In this document: in pieces, positions 1 to 11,100 of the stretch
Position numbering within the stretch: position 1 is the first letter of the stretch
How the letters are laid out: every line of letters starts with the position of its first letter
Source of the DNA: Saccharomycopsis fibuligera x Saccharomycopsis cf. fibuligera
Taxonomy: Eukaryota > Ascomycota > Saccharomycetes > Ascoideales > Saccharomycopsidaceae
DNA length: 64,000 nt
Assembly (NCBI GenBank): GCA_001936135.1
Contig: CP012812.1
Span: forward strand, 1-64,000
Direction: 5' to 3'
Made by a program: the position numbers and the translations under genes
The notes under the pieces: model-generated
What the model saw: the letters and a program-made list of their open reading frames with translations, nothing else
What the model was told of the DNA's origin: nothing
Database searches by the model: none

Positions 1-2150
1 CTCTTTCTTCTCCTGCTTCTCCTGCTTCTCCTGCTTCCTCTTCTCATTTCCCTCTTTCTATCTCCCTTGCAACCCATCTCCTTCTTCTATCCTTTCGTTC
101 TGCCCTGCTCTTCATTCTCTCCACTCTCTCCTTTCCGCTCCCCCAATTATTTTATTTTTTCCTCAAAATCAAAAATCTCTTCAATAAATCTTACTTTTTT
201 CCCCTCCCGCCTCACTTTCTCTTCTTACCCGTCTTTCATATCTCTCTCACTGCCCTCATTTATATCTTATCTTCTTCTTCATTTCCAGTACAATCTCTCC
301 CTCTTTTACCTCCTTCTCTTTCTATTTCTATCACTCTTCTGCCCTTCTTCTCTCTCTTATCTTTCCCTATTCCAATCTTCTCTACTTCTCCCTGTTTTCT
401 TACCTTCCCAACTCTCTCCCGTATTACTCTTCTGTAACTTCCTATTACTACTACTGCCGTACATCTCTTCTCTTCCTACTGTTTCTTTACTACCTTCCCA
501 ACCTTCTCCCTTTGTATCTTGCACTGTTCTCTCACCAATACCTTCCTCCTGCTTCTGCCGTATTACCAATAAATTACTCCTCTGTAACTTCTATTACTAC
601 ACTACTGCCGTACTTCTGTTCTCTTCCTACTGTTTCTGTACTACCTTCCCAACTCTCTCACTTACCACCTTCCTGCCTCTCCCATATTACCAATATATTA
701 CTTTTCTGTCACTTCTCTTCTTTCCTTTATCTTCCCATTATTTTTACTACCTTCCCAACCCCCATCCATACTATCTTCTATCAATCTCTTACTTACTTAC
801 CACCTCTTACTTCTCCCATATCACCATTATAATACTTGTCTGTTTCTCTTATTATTTCCACTATCTTCCTATTATTTTTACTACCTTCCCGACACCCTCG
901 CAAAATATTTTCTATCAATCTATCTCACCTACTACCCTCCTACCTCCCCCGTATTCCCAATATAATACCTGTCTGCTACTCCTATTATCTTTTCTATCCA
1001 TTCTAATACTACTCCAATACTTCTTTTCTCTTCTCCCTGTGCTATTACCTCGACACCCTTGCTTACTATCTTGTATCAATCTCTCACTTACTATCATCAT
1101 AACTCCGCCATATTTCCTATTATTTTTAATATCTTCCCTACATCCTTCCCGACGCCCTTTCATACAATCTTCTATTGTTATCTCACGAATACCGTTCTCC
1201 TACGATCTTATATTATCAACAAATTACACACTTCCCTATTACTTCTATTCTTTTCAATACCCTTCCTGTTTTTTTTCTTACTACCTTCCCGACGCCTTTC
1301 TGTACTGTGTTGTATCAATTGCTCACATATCACCCCCTACTTTTCCCGTATTATCATCATAATACTTTTCTCTTATCTTATTCACCCCTTTCCACTATCT
1401 TTCCCCTTTTGTAAAAACTCCACTCCCTTCCGTACTGTCTTGTATCATTCTCTGTCGTAACATCCTTTTACGACTCTATATTACCGATATAATACTTTTT
1501 GTCACTGTTATTCCACTTTCCATTATTTTTCCTCTGTTTTCTCACTTCTTTCCCGACGCACTTACATACTATCTTATATCAATCTCTCACTTGCCACTCT
1601 TTTACAACTCTATATTACCATTATAATACTTGTCTATCACTCCTATTCCCTATTGTCTTTACTATCGTTCTACTACTACTGCACTACGTCCTTTCGCTTC
1701 CTACTGTCTTCTTATCTTCCCGACGCCCTTCCTTACTAACTTGTATCAATATTATAATATCACCCTTACCCAACATACATAGTACCAATACAATACCTTT
1801 CTTCGTCACTTGTTCATATTTACGCCACCCATCGTCCCTTCAAAATACTCTCACTTACTGTCTCCTTTGCTACATCTCCGCTACATCTCCGCTACATCTC
1901 GTGCCTCAATCCCCATCTTTCTCTGACACTTACATTCAACTCACTACTGTTACATCCCTCTTCCTAACGTCCTTGTATTTCCTATTTACTGCTTCTCATT
2001 CACTCACTTCTAAACCTTTGTACTGCTCGCTTCTATTTCCCCGTGCTCAATTCCTGTAACGCCTTTCTTTCCTCCCTCACCACACTACTGTAATATCTCG
2101 CTTGATAACTTGTCATTTTCTTACCCCTACTTTCTACATCTCGCTTGAGC
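1..2150. repeat. Degenerate subtelomeric-type repeat array, pyrimidine-rich + strand
   Basis: The + strand is almost pure C/T/A with very little G. Two core phrases recur. One resembles CTTCCCGACGCCCTT followed by a TACTATCTTGTATCAAT-like stretch, seen near 747, 881, 1044, 1144, 1281, 1546 and 1715, with looser copies near 407, 490 and 641. The other resembles ATTACCATTATAATACTT, seen near 569, 688, 824, 956, 1354, 1482 and 1615. Copy spacing varies from about 80 to 265 bp, so this is an old, drifting array and not a tight satellite. The long open frames here are products of composition. At the extreme left a 9-bp phrase (CTTCTCCTG) repeats about three times. No gene is supported. Confidence 0.7.
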
Positions 2151-2299
2151 TTCGCTTGTGCTCCGCATAATACCACCACTTCCTTTTTTTTTTTTTTTTT
2201 TTGCCTCACACTTTATTATATTGTCTTCACTTCCACATAACACCGCCCTTGCCAAATACCCCAAGCTCAATATCATTTAAATTCACACACCTCCTGTGC

Positions 2300-5200
2300 C
2301 AACCACACTCCTCTCATCTAACACATACACACCCCTCCAACAACCACTGTATTGCCTCTATAGCACTTCTTTTCTCTTTCTTGTCCTCTATCTATTATCT
2401 GCCCAACGCCCTTGCACACCAACCATCTTGTATTTCATAACATATAAATTCAATCCTGTACCCAACCCGTTACACATACCACCCTTCCACATCCACTGTA
2501 CTACAAATATAATACTTCTCTTCTGACACATGTAAAATCCTATCCCACACTCCTCTCTCTCCCCAACAACCGTTATATTAGCTTGTATTCCATCTTTTTG
2601 CTCTTCAACATCATAATCATTATTTGCGCTCTTTTCTTCCACATATTCAATTCCATAATCTTCCTCACCATCCTCCGACTACCGCTATATCACAAATATT
2701 ATACTCTGTTTCTGACGCTTGTATCATATTTCCTGTCTTCCCAACACACTTGATTGTGTATCTTCTCTCTCCGTTTGCCTTTTGCCATCTTTTGCGTATT
2801 TTTCTTTTCTTGCTTTACACACTTCTAATACAATACTTCTTTTCTGACACTTGTACTATATCTACTACTCTCTTCGCTCTGCCCTTGCAATCACACGCTA
2901 TCGCCGCTTCTTTTCTCCATATTCTATTCTCAATATTCCTACCACCCTTGCATCTCCTCGTTGTATTTCTATTTTGCCACTTCTTGTATATTTGCCATTT
3001 GCTGCCTTTGCTTTTGCTTCTGTTTTTCTAGTCTCCTTGACAGTTTCACGTCAAATCACTGCTTCCTTAAAACCCGTCCTTTTGTGCACATACCTATCTA
3101 CTACTTCTTTTCTCTTCCACGTAATTCACCTATTATCCTCCGACCCATTTGCACACCATCTGATGCTTCACAACATATAAACTCAATCCAGTACCCAACA
3201 TGTCAAACTTGTTTTCTATCTTTTACGTCACCCACCACCCTAGTGTAACATCCCTTGTTTCACTTCATAACATTACATTCTTTTGCGTACACACGTCAGA
3301 CCCAATCACACTATTGCTGCTTATATTCCCTGTATTCATTTCTTAATCTTGCTACCGCCCTTGCATCTGTTTTCTTTTATTCTCCTTGAACTTTTTATCT
3401 CAAACCACTGCTTTCTTCATACTTGTACTCTAGTGATACTGCTGTAATGTAATCTTTTCAAATGTGCGTGTTTGTGATTTTACTGTTGTTTTTTCAATGT
3501 TTTTTAACACTGACAGTCTGACCTTGACCCGCTTATTTGCTAGCTTGCGCTCTTTTTTCTGACAAAATCGTTCATATCCGTCTTCGAATTACTTGCTTAA
3601 TCATTTTTTTAACTACGCTTTTATTTCCTTGCATCTAATATTCTCATTTCAGTAATTCACATTTTTTACTAAATAGCATCTTCCTTGTCCCACCAGTCTA
3701 CATAATGCTTATCACATAGCCTCTATTTTTGCATTTCTCAAAAGCAACATCTCCAGTTTCACATTATTTAAAGCCAATTCTGTGCTCAGTATTTTATACA
3801 TAGCACCCGTCTATGACCTTCATATCAACTGTATTATACTTCTTTTCTTACAATTCAGTTCTATAGCAACCGCTGTATTAGCAATATAATATTTTTTCCA
3901 TCTCACTTGTATTATATTTACTGTTTCCCCCACACCCTTGCAATATCGAAATATTTCCGCTTATTTTCCCGGTATTCTCTTCATAAGCTTCGCTTAACCC
4001 TCGCATCTACTATTTGTGTTTTCATTTTGCGTTTTCATTTTGCCCCTTTTTCTATCTTTTTCCTTGTTGCTTTTGCTTTCCCATCTCTTTTTCCGTTCGC
4101 CATGAAACTTGTACTCTTTTGATACTGCTGTAATGTTGTTTTCTCTAATGCCCCTGTTCTTTCTTTCTGTTGCCTCTTCTGTTTCATCTCACTGACAGCC
4201 TGACATTGATCCACTCATTAGCTAGCTTACGCTCTTCCTTCTGATAACTTCATTCATCTTCGTTGTCGAATTTTTTGCTTGAGCATTATTCTAGCTCCTA
4301 TTTATTTTCTCGTATCTCTTGTATCTAACGTTTCACGTTACATAAAATTTAACACCTCTCTGCCATGTTCGTCTCTATACTATTGCTAAAAATGCCTTTT
4401 TTGATATTATTATATTTATCACTACTGACTACTAAAGCTTGACCCTAGCCTTTATATATGTTAGCTCTAGCATTACATTTATGCTGAAATGCTGTCTTAG
4501 TAATTTCCATTTATTATTTTCCTTTTCCTGTTTTGCCGTTTACTGTTTATTGAAAGTGTAAACTACGCTTGAGCTTAAAGCAATTTGAATCCTTCTTGTC
4601 TTCTTATCACACATGTTATTACTGTCTCACTACAACTAACCCTTCTTTTTTCACTTTCTTTTTTTTTTTTTTACAAATCATACTCTTTTATAGCTCGTGT
4701 TCGTCCTTGCTTACTTTTACGCTGCGATCTGTCCCACATGCGGCATCATGATTTTTCTTCATTATGCTATTTTGTTGCCTAATGCTATTGAGTGCTTGAC
4801 CATGACCCACTTCTAAGCCTTCGTACTGTGCTTCACTTTTTTTTCCGCATACTATTGCTATAGTAACGCTTCTCATAATGATTTGAACGATGCTCTCTGT
4901 ACCTATGTTGTTTTCCTCCCATAGTTAAGCTTCTCTTGTTTGTTTGCCCGCTTCATACTGATGCCGCTATTTTGTACTTATCACTTCTCGATAATGTTTT
5001 CATCATCACAACACCCTAAATAACACATATCACACATCTTCTACTCTCTGCACTTTTCAACATTGAAATATCTCAACAACATCGCATTATATCCAATGTT
5101 TTCCATCATGTAAACTCAACCCTATGCCCAACATGACACATGTACCTACTTATTTCACTTATATTATACTCATTATCCTCCTACTACTCTTGCGTTACTT

Positions 5201-6620
5201 CCTTTACACAGCATGCGAAATACTATTTCGCGCTCCTTTCTTTCCCCTAAAACCATTATATCATCTTTAAAATCTCTTTGTTCACTTCAATATTTTGAAC
5301 ACTATTTCTGATCTTTTCTTTCCCATACTCTATTCATAATCTTACTATCGCCAGCCTCGCATCTCCTCTTTTTGTCTATGCAACTTCCTATATGTTTCCC
5401 TTTTTATTTTTCTTTTTTCTTTTTTCGGCCTTTTTAAAGTTTTCCACATAAAGTTCCTTCCTGCTTAAAACTTATACACGAGTTTCACAACTGCAATATT
5501 GCTTTTACTTACTAATTTCGTTGTGCTTTTATTTTTATCTTTCTATTTTTTGACGCGCTTATTTGCTAGCTTATGCTCTTTGCTTAGCACAAACGAATCT
5601 TTCCATTGACGTCTTTCCTGTAACATCGCTCTAACTCATTTTTTTTATCATGTTTCCCACTATATCGGTTATTTTCTTGACAAGTGAGTTATATTATCCC
5701 TTCTATAGTTTACTGTTTATACAAAGTCAACATTTAGCCTCTGCCTAAAGCAGTTTATATCATTCTTGCCTTCTTACCATATCTAATCTTGTCTGATACT
5801 ATGCCTATCCTTTTTCATTCGACGAAAAGTGCTTTTTTACAGAATCCGTTCATACTTGCTCTACTTTTACGGCGTCATCCGTTTCATCTGCAGCATCAAA
5901 ATTGTTCCGCATTATGTTGTTTTTTCACTCAAAGTGCTTGATCTTGACCCACATCTTCTTCTTTGTGTTGCAGTTTTATTCTTTTCATATCCACCCAAAT
6001 GACTACTTCATGTGATCCATCTCTTGAGCTAGTTACTGAATCTCTTTACCCAAATCCCATGTCTGACAATGCCATACTATTCACATTAATCCTTTCTTCT
6101 CCTTGCTCTCTCCTTTCTTTGCCTTGTTTGCTTCTTTTCTTCCAGCCTGCATAAGAGCTTTGTATCAAGTCACCTCTTTCTGGAAACTTGTACTCCAGTG
6201 AAACAGCTTTAATACTGTTCTAACTCATGTTATTGTGCATTTTTTTTTTTTTTTGCTTTTCTTTTCTTCATCATACTAGAAGTTTGACTATGTCCCGCTT
6301 ATTTGTTAGCTTATGCTTCTTGATTATTAGAAAATTGTTTGAACATTGCTCTAGTTCCTGTTCTTTAACTTACACATAGTATACTGTTTGCCCCATTATA
6401 GCAGCTTCACCTTCCTTGGAAAACGTGTCAGATTAGCCTCTTCAAGAATCCCCAATATTGTACCACTTTTATTGTTTATCTTTTGTAAAAAGTGCAAAAC
6501 TGCTTGACCCGAGAGCAATTCGTATCTTTCTTGCCTTCTTGTGATATATGCGCTTTTTTCGATACTTCGCCTGTCATTTTTATTTTTCAGCAAAACCCAC
6601 CTTTTTATAATACTTTTTAG
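2300..6620. repeat. Degenerate ~0.7-kb higher-order repeat, gene-free
   Basis: Related blocks recur roughly every 600-760 bp. A phrase like TTGACCCGCTTATTTGCTAG followed by CTT-GCTCTT occurs near 3511, 4191, 5551 and 6285, with weaker forms near 4436, 4795 and 5938. A phrase like CTCAATCC-GTACCCAACATG occurs near 2451, 3183 and 5110. A CTTGTACTC..TGATACTGCTGTAATG phrase occurs near 3426 and 4107, with decayed forms near 5475 and 6187. The + strand stays poor in G throughout. The many short open frames show no domain and change frame between copies. I see no gene. Confidence 0.6.
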
Positions 6621-6732
6621 TTATTACTGTGCTATACTGCCTTTCGTCCAATCTTCAGCATCATGATGTTGCCATATTATGTTATGCCAATAATTATCCG
6701 ATTAGTGTACGGGAAAACTAAAACGTAGTGCC

Positions 6733-6816
6733 CACAGTGTAACCAGCACACACACAGTGTAACCAGCACACACACAGTGCAACCAGCACACACACACAGT
6801 GTAATCAGCACACACA
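6733..6816. repeat. Four-copy 20-bp tandem repeat
   Basis: The unit CACAGTGTAACCAGCACACA begins at 6733, 6753 and 6773, and again about 22 bp later with single-base changes. Its complement is G/T-rich, and the length is in the range of the 16-25-bp telomere units of CTG-clade yeasts. However, it lacks the ACGGATG..GGTGT core known from several Candida telomeres, so it is noted only as an interstitial tandem repeat at the inner edge of the gene-free zone. Confidence 0.75.
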
Positions 6817-7310
6817 TCTAAAATATTCACAGAAAAGAAAGAAAACATTGTAAGACACAACATATATTCAATACCTTCTCAATATAGCTAAGCAATAATC
6901 TTATCATATTTTACAGAAGATAAAAAGAAGAATATATATGTAATACAATCCCACGTACAATGCGCCAAAACCTACTTCACATGAGTCTAGCTCTCGAATC
7001 ACTTTCTTTTTTTTTTTTTTATTTCTTAGTTTTAATCTTACTGTTAATGCGCTTACCTCTTGCTCAGTGTCTACTGATTTATCTCTAGTACATTAACACT
7101 TCCTCAGCCAACTATTTAACCGTTTCTTTTACTCAAGTATACTCATTACACCATCGCCAGATCTCTAAGACGCCAGTGTCAAATTAGTTTAATGACTACA
7201 GAATACCGATCCAAAATAACAAGCACCAATTGTATGTGTTCTCAAATATTGCTTCTTGTTTTTCCTACTAAGTACCTACGACGTCGTTATTCGTTCTGTG
7301 CATCCTTAAG

Positions 7311-7650
7311 ACATGTCTAATGCTTACACACGCATTGTTTCTCCGATGCATACAAGAAAAAAAGTGCGAGTGGGTGAGAGTGCACTATGAGTGCACTATG
7401 TAAGTGCAGTCCACCGCTAAATCTAGTGTCCGCCGCCCTTGCTTCCTGCAAGATCCCTGCTTCCTGCAAGATCCTTGCTTTTCCGCTCACGAAACCAAAC
7501 CCAACATGCTCTAGTAAAAGCCCGCTGAGTAACACGGCTTGTCAGACAATAATTGCAGTACACACCAACGTCGCACGCAGCATGCCCTTACCACAAGACA
7601 CTATTCAACTTACTATAGAACAACTGAGGCATCCAAACAACACTCACTCA
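7311..7650 (+). repeat. Left direct repeat flanking the helicase gene
   Basis: Blocks here recur in the same order and orientation to the right of the helicase gene (13022-13240). The first block is an AATGC..ACACACG..CATTGT stretch, then GATGCATACAAG followed by an A-run, then GAGTGCACTATG. The second is an ACCAACGTCGCACGCAGCAT stretch, then a CTACTATAGA-like stretch. Between the two blocks the left copy has about 140 bp of extra, more GC-rich sequence. That insert includes a 17-bp tandem repeat (CTTCCTGCAAGATCC-type, 7438-7480). By eye the two flanking copies agree at roughly three bases in four, so they are old. The 110-codon open frame at 7387-7719 follows repeat sequence and has no recognisable domain. 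Confidence 0.55.
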
Positions 7651-8181
7651 TACGGCTCAGACAAATTCACAACCCCATTTTGCATAAAGCCCTGCATTAG
7701 TTTCAGACCGCAAGCATAATAGAACGGCCAGTCACATAGTCATACTACAACAGGAAATATGCCTAAAGATACAACGCTGCTCTACTAAAGAGTTGGACAA
7801 TAGCAGTTTTATTCATGTACAAGCAAAGCTACTATAGAATATCTAACCATAACTAGAGTGCTTGCCAGAATAAAGGTTTCGACTACAGCAATAGAATTGT
7901 TATTATTATTCTTAGTATTATAGACATTATCGAGAATTACTGGCAAACAGATCCTGTTTATTAAGGAGGTATTCAACACATTTGTGACTTAAAAGTCACT
8001 ACCTGTCCTAGAAGACGATAGAAGTTTTTATAGAGAATGTACTAACAAATAACAAAAGGCAAAAAAAAAAAAAGACAAAAAAGTAAAAAAAGCAATTGTT
8101 AAAAAAAAAAAAAAAGAATAACAAGGGTTTCGAAAGCCTTGACGTAAATTATGGTACCAATTCCGAGAGAGCCGAAATACA

Positions 8182-11100
8182 TTAACCACCCATCGAAGGG
8201 TCATATTCAAGGTCTAACACAGACTCTGAAAACCAAACTAAAACATAACATGCTAACGGTATTCCGTGATATCGCTCGCAGAGCTTTTTCACCATTTTAT
8301 CAAAACAGTTAATATCCAGTAGTATGGGGAACATGGTCTCAACAACCAGATGGAATTCCTCGGCAACCATTGTAATATAATAGATAAACAAAAGTATTTG
8401 GTTTTTCGGAGACTCACAAGTACCAATTGAGTGGTTCATCAAACAATTAAAGCAACGTCCCTTGGCCCATTTAACATTTGCTAAATATTCCGCCATAATA
8501 TTGTCATATAGCATAAAGTGGACGTTAGCTGCCTTTGCGGAGTTAAAAGACTGTTTTATTGCTTCCCTGCCAGTTACAATATTTTTGTCCCACTTGATTT
8601 GTAGATTTTTGAAAACAACAGTATGGAACGGGTCGAGAAGGTTTTCTTTGAGATAACCGACATAGTAATCGTAGACCTTGTTAAGATTTTTTCTGTAAGG
8701 AGGCTCCCACCCTGTGACCTTCTGTAGCTTTTGTGGTTTTCGTTTTTCTAGTTGGGTATGATAAAGCATTGTGAATGTAAGTAGCTCGTCGCCCAACTGC
8801 TGCGTAATAACAGCAGCGATGTAGGAGCATGCATCGCTGTATTCTTCGGGGTAGCATCCATGACTGTAGCACATTGTTAAGCAAAAGTGAATAATCTGTT
8901 TGAAATCGCATTTTTTTATTGGGCAAGATTTCCGGAAACATTTTCCGCAATAGTTTCTCTTCTTGTAAGCATTTGATATAAGCGAATAGTGATTAGCTAA
9001 GGCACGGCCATATGGTACCTCTGTTTCTGCCCATGAGAACAAATCTTTTTCCGCCGCGCGCTTGATGTTCGCGATCCATTCTGACTTGCGAGACTCGATA
9101 GTGTCACTTACAGTCGGCTGCGTAACTGTAGGAGCATCTTCATAACCACTATCGTCCAAGTCCGACCACTCGCTGGACAAACTCTCGCAAGGCTCCAACT
9201 CTGCAGGCCTTTTTCGCTGCCCTTCGCGGCACATGTCGCTACATTTATGCTCGAGACAATAGAATTTCGCAACTTGTCCGACTATGCAATCATTAACAGC
9301 AATCACATCCAGCTCTTTGCAAGCATTTCTCTGTAGCGGCATAAAGTATATTGAGCCTCGCTTCCGACACCGACCCATGGCTTGTATGGTGGTGGCAATG
9401 TCAAATAGTTGTTCGATAAACACCACCTCGTAGCAGTTTTGGAAATCAACGCCAACTGTCAAGATACTAGTAGCAAAGATTAAGTTGAATTCTTCTGCTG
9501 CGTCTTTCTCTCTAACTAGATCAATTCTAGTCCTTTTCTCTTCAGTCGAAAGATCTCCGGTTATCGTTGTATAGTCAATATTCTTTTTGGTAAAGAACTC
9601 TTCAAATTCAGGAATGGTGTTTTTGTACCTAAAGAATAGGATGATGGTCCTTTTATCTTTCGACTGTTCAATTATACTTAGTGTTGCATCTTTGGCTGAG
9701 TCTAAACTTCCTTGAATCTGCTTATAAAATGCAAAGTGAGCAGTAGGCACCTCGGTTATGAGTCTGTGGGTTGTCACCTTTGATTTAATGTTGAATACTT
9801 TTCGTAGTTCGATTAAAGTTGTTTCGGGCATAGTTGCCGACAAAAAGATGATTTTTCTGAAGATCTTTTTCAAAATGGACAAGTCTTTGGGCAAGTTTCT
9901 GAATTCTCTTTCCGACGTGTATAGATGGGCCTCGTCGATGATGAGGAGGTTCAAAAACTTGGAAGGATTGAATTGCGGAAAGTTGACAAGGTAATTGTAG
10001 AACTCTGCATTGTTGAATACGTCAAAGTTTCCAACTATGGTATTGTAGCCTGCGAGCTGAGCATGGTTGTCCGAGTATGGTACGCTGGCAGACACACGGT
10101 TAAGAACATCGACTTTTAGCGCGGTGTACGGAGTTATAACAAAGTTTGTGGCTATATCTTTGTACAAGTGGATTGGAATTTGATAGCAGAGCGTCTTGCC
10201 AAAACCCGTGGGGGCGTTGACAGCTATGCAGCTTGTTGTGGCATATAGTATGTCCACGGTGACCTGAAACTGCGACACGCTGCGAAAAGCAAAATCATCC
10301 CCAAATAATTGCTTTCCAGCACTAACTAAGCTGATGCTGTCCAAATCATCTGCAATTGGAAAGTTTTGTTTTTTGACTTCCTGCTTCGTCTCCTCAACAA
10401 TCTTTTGATACCCAATAAGACGCAACCACTGGTTACTGAGCATTCTGTGAACACCAAAAAGGCTTCCGCGGTTGTTGGTTGAGCCGTAAAGACTATTTTT
10501 GGTTGAAGGGTGGTGTCCTTCGGCTGTTGATAGTATTCCACGGACAGTTTCTCTGGTTTCCACATCGAGGTCCTCCATTAACTGTTCATTCAAAGCCGAG
10601 AAGACCTGCCTAAAGATTCTAAAGCCGCAGCAGCTCATCAAATTGCTAGCTACCTTCCGGGATACTAGTGTACCATTTTTTGTTGGGAAAAGAAACGTTT
10701 TGTAGAATGTGTTCAGTAGAATACTAAGCTCGGCGTCTCCGCTTTCCGAGGAGTCCGACAAATTGTCATCGAATGCGCTTTCCATGAAGATATCCTCATC
10801 AAGTGAAACCAGGGGTAAAGTTGGGTTAACAGTCAATAGGCAACTAATGTACAACGGACGCAAAGCAACGATTAAAGCGACAATCTTCATGCTGGTATCT
10901 AAAGAAAAGAAGTGTACGGATGGATATGTTTTCTTTGTTTTCTTGTACCCAGCCAGAACGTATAGTTGCTTTGTAGCCGGATAAAAGTATATGCTGCGTT
11001 CTTGACCGGCAAACTGGAGATTTAGTATCTCTGAAAAACGATATGCACCAATCTCGATGTATGCTAATATTGCCAGGATTGCTGTGAGCGAGTCTATCAA

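Noticed and set aside
67-1362. Long open frame of 431 codons, and neighbours at 1499-2059 and 2201-3248
   Set aside because: The products are strings of Leu/Ser/Phe/Tyr/Pro from C/T-rich repeat DNA. Frames shift between repeat copies and no domain appears; they exist because G-poor DNA rarely makes TAG/TGA.
6733-6816. Tandem 20-bp units as a CRISPR array or as true telomere repeats
   Set aside because: Units are directly adjacent without spacers and the genome is eukaryotic; the sequence lacks the known telomere core of related yeasts.
7387-7719. 110-codon frame left of the helicase
   Set aside because: It lies inside the flanking repeat and its tandem insert, and is not kept open in the right-hand copy.
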